64,000 nt of DNA from Streptomyces sp. NBC_00557 (lineage in GTDB: Bacteria > Actinomycetota > Actinomycetes > Streptomycetales > Streptomycetaceae). Numbering within the stretch: position 1 is the stretch's first letter; every line of letters starts with the position of its first letter. This document shows, piece after piece, positions 25,003 to 32,686 of the stretch. The DNA lies in NCBI RefSeq assembly GCF_036345995.1, contig NZ_CP107796.1, forward strand, positions 5,146,001 to 5,210,000, in the 5' to 3' direction. The notes under the pieces were generated by a model, which searched no databases, was not told the origin of the DNA, and saw only the letters and a list, made by a program, of their open reading frames with translations. Made by a program: the position numbers and the translations under genes.

Positions 25003-26820
25003 CTACTCCACCGTCACCGACTTCGCCAGGTTCCTCGGCTTGTCGATGTCCCTGCCCAGGGCCTTCGCCGTGTGGTACGCGAGGAGCTGGAGCGGGATGC
25101 CCATGAGGATGGGGTCGAGCTCGTCCTCGTTCTTGGGGACGACGATCGTCTGGTCGGCCTTCTCCTGCGGCTGGTGGGCCACGGCGAGGATCTTGCCGCT
25201 GCGGGCCTTGATCTCCTCCAGGGCCGCGCGGTTCTTCTCCAGCAGGTCGTCGTCGGGGACGATCGCGACCGTCGGCAGGGCCGGCTCGATCAGGGCCAGC
25301 GGGCCGTGCTTCAGCTCGGAGGCGGGGTAGGCCTCGGCGTGGATGTAGGAGACCTCCTTGAGCTTCAGGGAGGCCTCGCGGGCCACCGGGTAGCCCCGGA
25401 CGCGGCCGATGAAGAGCATCGAGCGGGCCTCGGCGTACAGCTCGGCCAGCTCCTTGATCTGCTCCTCCTGCTTGAGGATCTCGGTGATCTGCTCGGGCAG
25501 CCTGCGCAGGCCGTCGATGATCCGCTTGCCGTCGCGGACCGAGAGGTCACGGGTGCGGCCGAGGTGCAGGGCGAGCAGCGCGAAGGCGACCGTGGTGTTC
25601 GTGAAGCACTTGGTGGACACCACGCAGACCTCCGGGCCCGCGTGGACGTAGATCCCGGCGTCCGCCTCGCGGGCGATCGCCGAGCCGACCACGTTGACGA
25701 CGCCGAAGACCCGCGCGCCCTTGCGCTTGAGCTCCTGGACGGCGGCGAGGACGTCGTACGTCTCACCGGACTGGGAGACGGCCACGTACAGGGTCTCGGG
25801 GTCCACCACGGCGTTGCGGTAGCGGAACTCGGAGGCCGGCTCGGCGTCCGCCGGGATGCGGGCCAGCTCCTCGATCATCTGGGCGCCGATCAGGCCCGCG
25901 TGGTACGAGGTGCCGCAGCCGAGGATCTTCACGCGGCGGATCTGCCGGGCCTCGCGGGCGTCCAGGTTGAGGCCGCCGAGGTGCACGGTGGAGAAGCGGT
26001 CGTCGATGCGGCCGCGCAGCACGCGGTCCACGGCCTCGGCCTGCTCGAAGATCTCCTTGTGCATGTAGGTGTCGTGGCCGCCCATGTCGTACGACTCGGC
26101 CTCCCACTCCACCGTGGTGGGCTCGGCGGTGGTGCGCGTGCCCTCGGTGGTGTAGGTGCGGAAGTCGTCGGCCTTGAGGGTGGCCATCTCACCGTCGTCG
26201 AGGGTGACTATCTGGCGGGTGTGGGTGACCAGGGCGGCGATGTCGGAGGCGACGAACATCTCCTTCTCGCCGATGCCGAGGACGACCGGGGAGCCGTTGC
26301 GGGCCACGACGATCCGGTCCGGGAAGTCGGCGTGCAGCACGGCGATGCCGTAGGTGCCCTCGATCAGCCGGACCGCCTGGCGCACCTTGTCCTCCAGGCG
26401 GTCGGCCTGCGAGCGGGCGATGAGGTGGGTGAGGACCTCGGTGTCGGTCTCGGAGAGGAACTCGACGCCGTCCGCCTCCAGCTTGCGGCGCAGGTCGGCG
26501 GCGTTGTCGATGATGCCGTTGTGGACGACGGCGACCTTGTTGTCGGCCGACATGTGCGGGTGGGCGTTGACGTCGGAGGGGGCGCCGTGGGTGGCCCAGC
26601 GGGTGTGGGCGATGCCGGTGGTGCCCTTGAAGCGCGCCGGGACCTTGGCCTCCAGGTCGCGCACCCGCCCCTTGGCCTTGACCATCGTCAGGCCGGGCGC
26701 CTTCGGGGAGGTGACGACCAGCCCCGCGGAGTCGTAGCCGCGGTACTCCAGCCGCTGCAGGCCCTCCAGCAGGAGAGGGGCCACGTCACGCTTCCCGATG
26801 TATCCGACAATTCCGCACAT
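25003..26820 (-). CDS. glmS: Glutamine-fructose-6-phosphate aminotransferase (isomerizing)
   Basis: 605 aa, full length. The Ntn glutaminase domain starts with the catalytic cysteine (MCGIVGYIGKRDVAPLL) and contains RWATHGAPSDVNAHPH. Two SIS sugar-isomerase domains follow (ILGCGTSYHAGLIGAQMIEE; SMLFIGRVRGYPVAREAS). The C-terminus ends AKSVTVE as in the family. It makes glucosamine-6-phosphate for peptidoglycan and other amino sugars. A small gene lies 26 bases upstream on the same strand and probably shares the transcript. No DasR site is visible directly upstream. Confidence 0.95.
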   Translation of the reverse strand: MCGIVGYIGKRDVAPLLLEGLQRLEYRGYDSAGLVVTSPKAPGLTMVKAKGRVRDLEAKVPARFKGTTGIAHTRWATHGAPSDVNAHPHMSADNKVAVVHNGIIDNAADLRRKLEADGVEFLSETDTEVLTHLIARSQADRLEDKVRQAVRLIEGTYGIAVLHADFPDRIVVARNGSPVVLGIGEKEMFVASDIAALVTHTRQIVTLDDGEMATLKADDFRTYTTEGTRTTAEPTTVEWEAESYDMGGHDTYMHKEIFEQAEAVDRVLRGRIDDRFSTVHLGGLNLDAREARQIRRVKILGCGTSYHAGLIGAQMIEELARIPADAEPASEFRYRNAVVDPETLYVAVSQSGETYDVLAAVQELKRKGARVFGVVNVVGSAIAREADAGIYVHAGPEVCVVSTKCFTNTTVAFALLALHLGRTRDLSVRDGKRIIDGLRRLPEQITEILKQEEQIKELAELYAEARSMLFIGRVRGYPVAREASLKLKEVSYIHAEAYPASELKHGPLALIEPALPTVAIVPDDDLLEKNRAALEEIKARSGKILAVAHQPQEKADQTIVVPKNEDELDPILMGIPLQLLAYHTAKALGRDIDKPRNLAKSVTVE

Positions 26821-26846
26821 GTATAGGTATCTCTCAGCCTGGCGTC

Positions 26847-27104
26847 TCAGCCGTAGACGATGCGGCGCAGCTGCCTGAGGGTCAGCTCGGGCGGTGCCAC
26901 CGCTCGGTACTTGAGGTCCGCCGCGATCCGTTCGAAGATCTCCGCGTTGACCAGGCCCTGGGCCTGGAGTTCGCGGTGGCGGCGACGGACGTAGTCCTCC
27001 GTCGACTCGTCGAAGTAGGCGAGCACGTCCTGGATCACCCGCAGCGCCTCGCCCCGGCCGAGGGGCGTGGACCGCGTCAGATGATCAACAAGTTCGTCGT
27101 GCAC
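26847..27104 (-). CDS. Small hypothetical protein preceding glmS
   Basis: 85 aa from GTG 27104 (site TCAGGATC about 7 bases upstream); a TTG at 27140 would add 12 residues. The sequence is soluble and helical: VHDELVDHLTRSTPLGRGEA, then LRVIQDVLAYFDESTEDYVR, and a C-terminal LRQLRRIVYG. It contains no Cys, signal peptide or membrane segment. I do not recognise a family. The 26-base distance to glmS suggests co-expression. Confidence 0.62.
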   Translation of the reverse strand: MHDELVDHLTRSTPLGRGEALRVIQDVLAYFDESTEDYVRRRHRELQAQGLVNAEIFERIAADLKYRAVAPPELTLRQLRRIVYG

Positions 27105-27144
27105 CCGGTAGATCCTGAGGTACGAGCGGCGGTTTCGCAAGAAT

Positions 27145-27164
27145 CCTGCCCGATTTCGGGCAGG
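27145..27164. promoter_or_regulatory. Palindrome upstream of the small gene-glmS unit
   Basis: CCTGCCCG-ATTT-CGGGCAGG, arms of 8 with no mismatch, lies 41 bases before the GTG of the small gene and between it and a divergent gene. It could be an operator or a short attenuating hairpin in the glmS transcript. No regulator is assigned. Confidence 0.5.
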
Positions 27165-27191
27165 TCTGCGGAGCGGCTGTGGGGATCATTT

Positions 27192-27213
27192 GTTCGCCGG
27201 GCGTCCATCTTGT
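27192..27213. promoter_or_regulatory. Possible PHO box before the phosphoesterase
   Basis: GTTCGCCGGGC (27192-27202) is followed directly by GTCCATCTTGT (27203-27213), resembling tandem 11-bp PhoP direct-repeat units (GTTCAYC type), 41 bases before the ATG of a secreted phosphoesterase. The second unit is a poor match. Confidence 0.3.
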
Positions 27214-27254
27214 GGCCTGCGTCTCGTTGAAGACATGGACCATTTTCAGACGCC

Positions 27255-28835
27255 ATGGACATTCCTCGAATGGGAGTACCCGAGAAACTGGCCGCGCGCA
27301 TGAGCATGGCCGAGCAGCACGAGTATCTGCGCGCCAGGTTCTCACGGCGCAGCCTGATCAGAGGCGGCGCCGTCACGCTGGGCGCGGTAGCGGGTGGCGC
27401 GTTCGTGCCGGGCGCCACCGCACAGGCGGCCGTGCCCAGGCAGGCCGCCGCGCCCGCCGCCGAGGCCGTGGACGGCGCCTTCGTCGCCCCCTTCGGCCGC
27501 CACCTCGCCTACGGCAACGACCCGCGCACGGAGATGACCGTCTCCTGGCAGGTCCCGGTCGCCGTGAAGAAGCCGTTCATCCGCATCGGCGCCCACCCCT
27601 GGGACCTCTCCCGCAAGATCGAGGCCGAGGTCCGCAGCCTGTACACCCCGGCCGGCGTGGGCGCGAGCGGCGACCACACGCAGTACTACCTGCACGCCAG
27701 GCTCACCCACCTGCGCCCCGGCCGCACCTACTACTACGGCGTCGGCCACGACGGCTTCGACCCGGCCCAGCCGCACCTCGCCGGCACCCTGGGCACCTTC
27801 ACCACCGCCCCCGCCCACAAGGCGCCCTTCACCTTCACCGCCTTCGGCGACCAGGGCGTCAGCTACCACGCGCTGGCCAACGACTCCCTGATCCTCGGCC
27901 AGAACCCGGCCTTCCACCTGCACGCCGGCGACATCGCCTACGGCGACTCGGCCGGCCAGGGCAAGGCCACCGACACCGGTTTCGACTCGCGCACCTGGGA
28001 CCAGTTCCTCGCCCAGACCGAGTCGGTCGCCAAGCAGATCCCGTGGATGGTCAGTTACGGCAACCACGACATGGAGGCCTGGTACTCGCCCAACGGCTAC
28101 GGCGGCGAGGAGGCCCGCTGGACCCTCCCCGGCAACGGCCCGGACGCGAAGAACCTGCCCGGCGTCTACTCCTTCGTCCACGGCAACACGGCGATCATCT
28201 CGCTGGACCCGAACGACGTCTCCTTCGAGATTCCGGCGAACCTGGGCATCTCCGGCGGAACCCAGACCAAGTGGTTCGAGAGCCAGCTGAAGCGGTTCCG
28301 GGCCCGCGACGACATCGACTTCGTCGTCGTCTTCTTCCACCACTGCGCGTACTGCACCTCCACGGCGCACGCCTCGGAGGGGGGCGTGCGCCAGGAGTGG
28401 GTGCCGCTGTTCGAGAAGTACCAGGTGGACCTGGTCATCAACGGCCACAACCACCAGTACGAGCGCACCGACGTCATCAAGGGCGGCCAGGTCACCAAGA
28501 AGCTCCCGATCGGCGGCACGGCGTACCCCGAGACCGAGGGCGTGGTGTACGTCACCGCGGGCGCGGCCGGCCGGAGCCTGTACGCGTTCAGCGCCCCGGA
28601 CTCCTACGAGGGTCACGAGCACGAGGTCGACTCGGTCGCGTCCTTCGTCAACACCAAGGACGGCAAGGTGAACGAGACGGTCACCTGGTCCCGGGTCCGC
28701 TACCTCAACTACTCCTTCCTGCGCGTGGACGTCACTCCCGCGCCGAAGGGCCGTCAGACCACGCTGACGGTGTCGGGCATCGCCGAGACCGGCGACCGCA
28801 TCGACCACTTCACGGTGTCCCGCACGGCCAAGTGA
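27255..28835 (+). CDS. Tat-exported metallophosphoesterase (purple acid phosphatase-like)
   Basis: 526 aa. A twin-arginine signal (SRRSLIRGGAVTLGAVAGG) lies about 30 residues in, ending near AQAA. A fibronectin-III/PAP N-terminal domain (about 70-190; RTEMTVSWQVP, LRPGRTYYYGV) precedes the metallophosphatase core: AFGDQG, HAGDIAYGDS, SYGNHDME, FFHHCAY and INGHNHQYERT supply the dinuclear metal ligands. Predicted to release phosphate from organic esters outside the cell. ATG 27255 has a weak ribosome site; the in-frame ATG at 27270 is an alternative. A possible PHO box lies upstream. Confidence 0.87.
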   Translation: MDIPRMGVPEKLAARMSMAEQHEYLRARFSRRSLIRGGAVTLGAVAGGAFVPGATAQAAVPRQAAAPAAEAVDGAFVAPFGRHLAYGNDPRTEMTVSWQVPVAVKKPFIRIGAHPWDLSRKIEAEVRSLYTPAGVGASGDHTQYYLHARLTHLRPGRTYYYGVGHDGFDPAQPHLAGTLGTFTTAPAHKAPFTFTAFGDQGVSYHALANDSLILGQNPAFHLHAGDIAYGDSAGQGKATDTGFDSRTWDQFLAQTESVAKQIPWMVSYGNHDMEAWYSPNGYGGEEARWTLPGNGPDAKNLPGVYSFVHGNTAIISLDPNDVSFEIPANLGISGGTQTKWFESQLKRFRARDDIDFVVVFFHHCAYCTSTAHASEGGVRQEWVPLFEKYQVDLVINGHNHQYERTDVIKGGQVTKKLPIGGTAYPETEGVVYVTAGAAGRSLYAFSAPDSYEGHEHEVDSVASFVNTKDGKVNETVTWSRVRYLNYSFLRVDVTPAPKGRQTTLTVSGIAETGDRIDHFTVSRTAK

Positions 28836-28871
28836 CCCCGAGCCGGTCCCGGGCGGTCCTCACCCGCGCTG

Positions 28872-29747
28872 TCACAGGCGTTTGAGGACCGCCTGCTTGG
28901 CCAGCGCGAACTCCTCGTCGGTCAGCACACCGTCGCGGTGCAGCCCGCCCAGCTCGCGCAGGCGGCGCAGCAGGACGTCGTGGTCGTCCCCGGCGGGCTC
29001 CGGCACCGTGGCGAGCCTCGGCGGCTCCTCCCGTACGGCCGCCTCCGCCGCCGGATGCGGCAGCCGCGCCTGCACGGCGGCGGCCACCAGCGCCATCAGC
29101 GGATCCTTCTTGAACCCCCACAGCTCGACCGCGTTCGGGTCGTACTTGGCCGGCGCCGACGCCGGCGCGCCGCGCACCAGGAAGCGCAGATGACCGTTCT
29201 CCAGCCCGGAGGCCGGCTGCCACTCCACGCCGGTGACGTCCGCGAGCGGGATGGTCCGCGGACCGGTGGCGGCCTTCGCGTCCTCCGTCTTCCAGTTCCA
29301 CTCCAGCCGCACCCGCTCCCCGTCGAAGCTCGCCGTGCCGTCCCCGGCGGAGGCGGACACCGGCAGCGGCGGGGAGGGCAGCAGGTACTCCGCGACCGGG
29401 TCCGGGCAAACCCCGTCCAGCAGCAGCGCGTTGCGCACCTCCTCCGCGAAGTACTCGGCCACGCCGTACCGGTCGGACTCCACCGTCAGCCGGTACGGAT
29501 CGTTCGGCTCGGCGAGCCGGCCGCCGGTCGCCTGCGTCAGGGGATCGGCGCCGTCGCGCAGCCGCAGCCTCAGCCGCCCGGACCTGCGCCCCTGCTCGAA
29601 GGAGACACCGGCCAACGCGCCCAGCGGGACGACGAGTTCACCCAGCTCCCGGCGGAACAGGCTCACGCTCTTGTCCCGGCCGGGGGTGATCCGCAGGGCG
29701 TCGCCGTCGAAGGCCCACGTGCCGTCCTTCTGGATGATTTCCGCCAT
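28872..29747 (-). CDS. DUF4429/SHOCT-domain protein
   Basis: 291 aa. Two tandem PH-like DUF4429 modules (about 1-115 and 125-215), each pairing a W-x-F-D-G-type opening (GTWAFDGDALRI; GTASFDGERVRL) with an F-K-K-D element. A C-terminal SHOCT helix-turn-helix follows (LRELGGLHRDGVLTDEEFAL). SHOCT domains often mediate oligomerisation or membrane-protein contacts. Cytoplasmic, no signal. Its promoter region is shared with the divergent hexosaminidase, so the dre-like site (29778-29793) could affect both. Function unknown. Confidence 0.82.
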   Translation of the reverse strand: MAEIIQKDGTWAFDGDALRITPGRDKSVSLFRRELGELVVPLGALAGVSFEQGRRSGRLRLRLRDGADPLTQATGGRLAEPNDPYRLTVESDRYGVAEYFAEEVRNALLLDGVCPDPVAEYLLPSPPLPVSASAGDGTASFDGERVRLEWNWKTEDAKAATGPRTIPLADVTGVEWQPASGLENGHLRFLVRGAPASAPAKYDPNAVELWGFKKDPLMALVAAAVQARLPHPAAEAAVREEPPRLATVPEPAGDDHDVLLRRLRELGGLHRDGVLTDEEFALAKQAVLKRL

Positions 29748-29777
29748 GGGGTCATTGTTTCACCGGAACTGCGGGAG

Positions 29778-29793
29778 AGTGGTCTCGACCACA
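29778..29793. promoter_or_regulatory. DasR-responsive element (dre)-like site before the hexosaminidase
   Basis: AGTGGTCTCGACCACA contains perfect arms GTGGTC/GACCAC and matches the remembered dre consensus at 14 of 16 positions. It ends 17 bases before the GTG start, so bound DasR would block transcription or initiation. Confidence 0.75.
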
Positions 29794-29810
29794 TCCCGAA
29801 GGGAGCGCAT

Positions 29811-31415
29811 GTGAGACGCGACCACAGCACGACTCCCCGAACCCCCCGCATCCTCGGTGCACTGCTGCTCATGGCGGCGGCCGGGGTCTTCACCCTCGGC
29901 TCCGCGCCCGCCGCCGAGGCCGCCGCCCCCACCCCGCTGGGCCGGGTGATCCCGGCGCCCGCCTCGGTCCAGTCCGGCGGTGCGCCGTACCGCGTCACCT
30001 GGGCGACCGGCGTCCGCGTCGACGACTCCGCCGAGGTCCGCCGGATCGGCGCCTATCTCGCCGGCATCCTGCGGCCCTCCACCGGCTACCGGCTGCCGGT
30101 CGCCACCGGCGGCGGTGCCCGGGGCATCCAGCTCCACCTCGCGCAGGGCGACTTCGGCGCCGAGGGCTACCGGCTGCACAGCGGCCCGGCCGGCGTCACC
30201 ATCACCGCGTCCGCCCCGGCCGGCCTCTTCCACGGAGTGCAGACCCTCCGTCAGCTGCTCCCGGCCGCCGTCGAGAAGAAGACCGTGCAGCCCGGACCCT
30301 GGCTGGTCGCCGGCGGCACCATCGAGGACCGCCCCCGCTACTCCTACCGGGGCGCCATGCTCGACGTCTCCCGGCACTTCTTCACCGTCGCCCAGGTCAA
30401 GCGCTACATCGACCAGCTGGCCCTGTACAAGATCAACGAGCTGCACCTGCACCTCAGCGACGACCAGGGCTGGCGCATCGCCATCGACTCCTGGCCCCGC
30501 CTGGCCACCCACGGCGGCTCCACCGAGGTCGGCGGCGGCAAGGGCGGCTACTACACCAAGGCCCAGTACCGGGAGATCGTCGACTACGCGGCCTCCCGCT
30601 ACCTGGAGGTCGTCCCCGAGATCGACATGCCCGGCCACACCAACGCGGCCCTCGCCTCCTACGCCGAACTCAACTGCGACGGCGTGGCGCCCCCGCTGTA
30701 CACCGGGACCCAGGTCGGCTTCAGTTCGCTGTGCGTGCCGAAGCAGGTCACCTACGACTTCGCGGACGACGTGATCCGGGAGCTGGCCGCGATCACCCCC
30801 GGCCGCTATCTGCACATCGGGGGCGACGAGGCGCACTCCACCAGCCACACCGACTACGTGAAGTTCATGGACCGGGTGCAGCCGATCGTCGCCGAGTACG
30901 GCAAGACGGTCATCGGCTGGCACCAGATCACCGGCGCCCACCCGGCCAAGGGGGCCCTCGCCCAGTACTGGGGCGTGGACGGCACCAGCGCCGCCGAGAA
31001 GGCCCAGGTCGCCCAGGCGGCCCAGAACGGCACCGGGCTGATCCTGTCCCCGGCCGACCGCCTCTACCTCGACATGAAGTACACCAGCGGTACCAAACTC
31101 GGCACCGATTGGGCCGGTTACGTCGAGGTCCAGCGCTCCTACGACTGGAATCCCGGCGCCTATCTGCCGGGTGCCCCGGCGTCGTCCGTCCGGGGCGTGG
31201 AGGCCCCCCTGTGGTCGGAGACCCTGAAGACCTCGGCGGACATCGAGTACATGGCGTTCCCCCGGCTCCCGGGCGCGGCCGAACTGGCCTGGTCCCCGGC
31301 GTCCACCCACGACTGGAACGCCTACAAGGCCCGTCTGGCCGCCCAGGCCCCGCGCTGGGACGCCCTCGGCATCGGCTACTACCGCTCGCCCCAGGTCCCC
31401 TGGCCGAAGAGCTGA
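29811..31415 (+). CDS. Secreted beta-N-acetylhexosaminidase (GH20)
   Basis: 534 aa from GTG 29811 (site GAAGGGA). A signal peptide ends near AEAAAP (about residue 42). The GH20b N-terminal alpha/beta domain (about 45-165) precedes the catalytic barrel: YRGAMLDVSRHFF, LHLHLSDDQGWRI, EIDMPGHTNAAL, and the catalytic pair Asp339-Glu340 in HIGGDEAHST. W-rich strands near the end (APLWSETLK) complete the pocket. It releases GlcNAc from chito-oligosaccharides, working after the chitinase encoded upstream in the window. The dre-like site supports DasR/GlcNAc control. Confidence 0.93.
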   Translation: MRRDHSTTPRTPRILGALLLMAAAGVFTLGSAPAAEAAAPTPLGRVIPAPASVQSGGAPYRVTWATGVRVDDSAEVRRIGAYLAGILRPSTGYRLPVATGGGARGIQLHLAQGDFGAEGYRLHSGPAGVTITASAPAGLFHGVQTLRQLLPAAVEKKTVQPGPWLVAGGTIEDRPRYSYRGAMLDVSRHFFTVAQVKRYIDQLALYKINELHLHLSDDQGWRIAIDSWPRLATHGGSTEVGGGKGGYYTKAQYREIVDYAASRYLEVVPEIDMPGHTNAALASYAELNCDGVAPPLYTGTQVGFSSLCVPKQVTYDFADDVIRELAAITPGRYLHIGGDEAHSTSHTDYVKFMDRVQPIVAEYGKTVIGWHQITGAHPAKGALAQYWGVDGTSAAEKAQVAQAAQNGTGLILSPADRLYLDMKYTSGTKLGTDWAGYVEVQRSYDWNPGAYLPGAPASSVRGVEAPLWSETLKTSADIEYMAFPRLPGAAELAWSPASTHDWNAYKARLAAQAPRWDALGIGYYRSPQVPWPKS

Positions 31416-31423
31416 GCGACAGA

Positions 31424-31469
31424 GCACCGGCGCCCGGACCGCTGAGTGGAGCGGCCCGGGCGCCGGTGC
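31424..31469. terminator. Terminator after the hexosaminidase
   Basis: Long stem, GCACCGGCGCCCGG-(a)-CCGCT pairing with AGCGG-(c)-CCGGGCGCCGGTGC around a 6-base loop, starting 8 bases after the stop. Confidence 0.85.
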
Positions 31470-31598
31470 GTGAACAGCCGGGTTATGAACCCAGATCATT
31501 TTTGCCCATGCAATTCGGAGACAGATGCGCTGCCGATCGAATTACCTGTCGGGCCGTCCGGAAAGGCGCTGTCAGAAGGCGCCGTGGACATTTGTCGA

Positions 31599-32297
31599 TC
31601 AGTAGGCGCTGTAGACGTTGTCGATCGAACCGTAGCGGTGGTACGCGTAGTTGCACGCGGCCGTGATGTTGGCGACCGGGTCGTAGATGTCCGTCGACGT
31701 GCCCGGCACGTGGTACGCGTCGAACGTCGGCTGGATCACCTGGAGCAGGCCCTTGGACGGGGTGCCCTTCGCGGCGTTGGAGTCCCAGAGGTTGATGGCC
31801 TTCGGGTTGCCGGAGGACTCGCGCATGATGTTGCGGTAGATGCCGTTGTAGGTGCCCGGGATCTTGTGCTGCGCCATGATCGCCAGGGACTGCTTGATCC
31901 AGCCGTCCAGGTTGTTGGCGTAGGTCTTGCCGGTGGTGGACTTCGTGGCGGAGGTCTTGCCGGTGGTGGACTTCTTGGCGGCGGGCGCGGGCTTGGCCGG
32001 GGCGGCCGACCCGGCGGGCAGGGTGAGGACCTGGCCCGGGTGCAGGGTGTAGGGGCTGGCGAGGTGGTTGGCCGACGCGATGGCCGGCCAGCCGCCCGGC
32101 ACGTGCAGGGTGCGGGCGATGGACGCGAGGTGGTCGCCGGCCCGGACGGTGTAGCTGGTCGCGGAGGCGGGAGCGGTGGCGGCGTGGGCGGTGCCCACGG
32201 TCGCCGTGAAGCCCAGGACGAACGTGCCGACGGTGGCGGCGCCGCCGGCGAGGAGCCGGCGCGTCCGGAATGAGCGCTTGCGGGCGTGACGAGGCAT
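31599..32297 (-). CDS. Secreted LysM and lytic-transglycosylase-like protein
   Basis: 232 aa. A signal peptide (1-39, ending GTAHA) is followed by a LysM domain (about 47-92: SYTVRAGDHLASIARTLHVP, ANHLASPYTLHPGQVLTLP). A short Lys/Thr/Ser linker contains the repeat STTGKT twice. A C-terminal SLT-type domain (about 125-232) includes IYRNIMRESSGNP (catalytic Glu), GLLQVIQPTFDAYHVPG and NITAACNYAYHRYG. Predicted to bind and cleave peptidoglycan glycans during growth or germination. ATG 32297 follows AAGGA. It sits between the hexosaminidase and the desferrioxamine operon. Confidence 0.88.
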   Translation of the reverse strand: MPRHARKRSFRTRRLLAGGAATVGTFVLGFTATVGTAHAATAPASATSYTVRAGDHLASIARTLHVPGGWPAIASANHLASPYTLHPGQVLTLPAGSAAPAKPAPAAKKSTTGKTSATKSTTGKTYANNLDGWIKQSLAIMAQHKIPGTYNGIYRNIMRESSGNPKAINLWDSNAAKGTPSKGLLQVIQPTFDAYHVPGTSTDIYDPVANITAACNYAYHRYGSIDNVYSAY

Positions 32298-32636
32298 GGA
32301 GCGGTCCTTTTCGGAGAATTGGATCACCCGCAGTTGCCGGTTCCCTTCGGCAAACCACACTGCATTTGGTTTAGCGGTGCGCTGCGGCGGGGACATTCTT
32401 AACCGGCGGGAATAAGTTTCGGCAATTGCCTCTTTTACTAAGCGGGCTAGTTGCCGTCCGGCGCGGCGGCGCCAGGTTTCGCCGGAGAGCTGGAAATTCG
32501 GGGGACGCCCGCGATCCTAGGAAGCCTCGTAAGTGAATTGAGTCACGTGTCGCAGGTTAAACCGCTCAATGCCTTTAATGAGGATATAGCGCGACTTTAC
32601 GGCAGAGCGGGTCAAATCGGGCATTGAGGATTTATG
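32298..32636. other. Gene-free stretch between the LysM gene and the des operon
   Basis: 339 bases, less GC-rich than neighbours. On the minus strand it forms the leader and promoter region of the LysM gene and holds a small hairpin TTGCCG/CGGCAA near 32334-32353. No ORF or recognised RNA family fits. I looked for a cyclic-di-AMP riboswitch, common before such hydrolases, and did not find its core. Confidence 0.5.
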
Positions 32637-32674
32637 GGCCGGGCATCCCGGGTCGTTTCCCGGGGTGCCCGGCC
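32637..32674. terminator. Terminator of the desABCD operon
   Basis: Arms GGCCGGGCATCCCGGG (32637-32652) and CCCGGGGTGCCCGGCC (32659-32674), 16 bp with one G-U or mismatch, 13 bases after the desD stop. Confidence 0.85.
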
Positions 32675-32686
32675 GTTCGTGAGCCG

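Noticed and set aside
32298..32636. Possible cyclic-di-AMP (ydaO-type) riboswitch before the LysM gene
   Set aside because: CGCTAAACC and GGGTGATCC resemble fragments of the motif, but the GGGGGAACCC and GGGUGAAUC cores and the pseudoknot order are not present.
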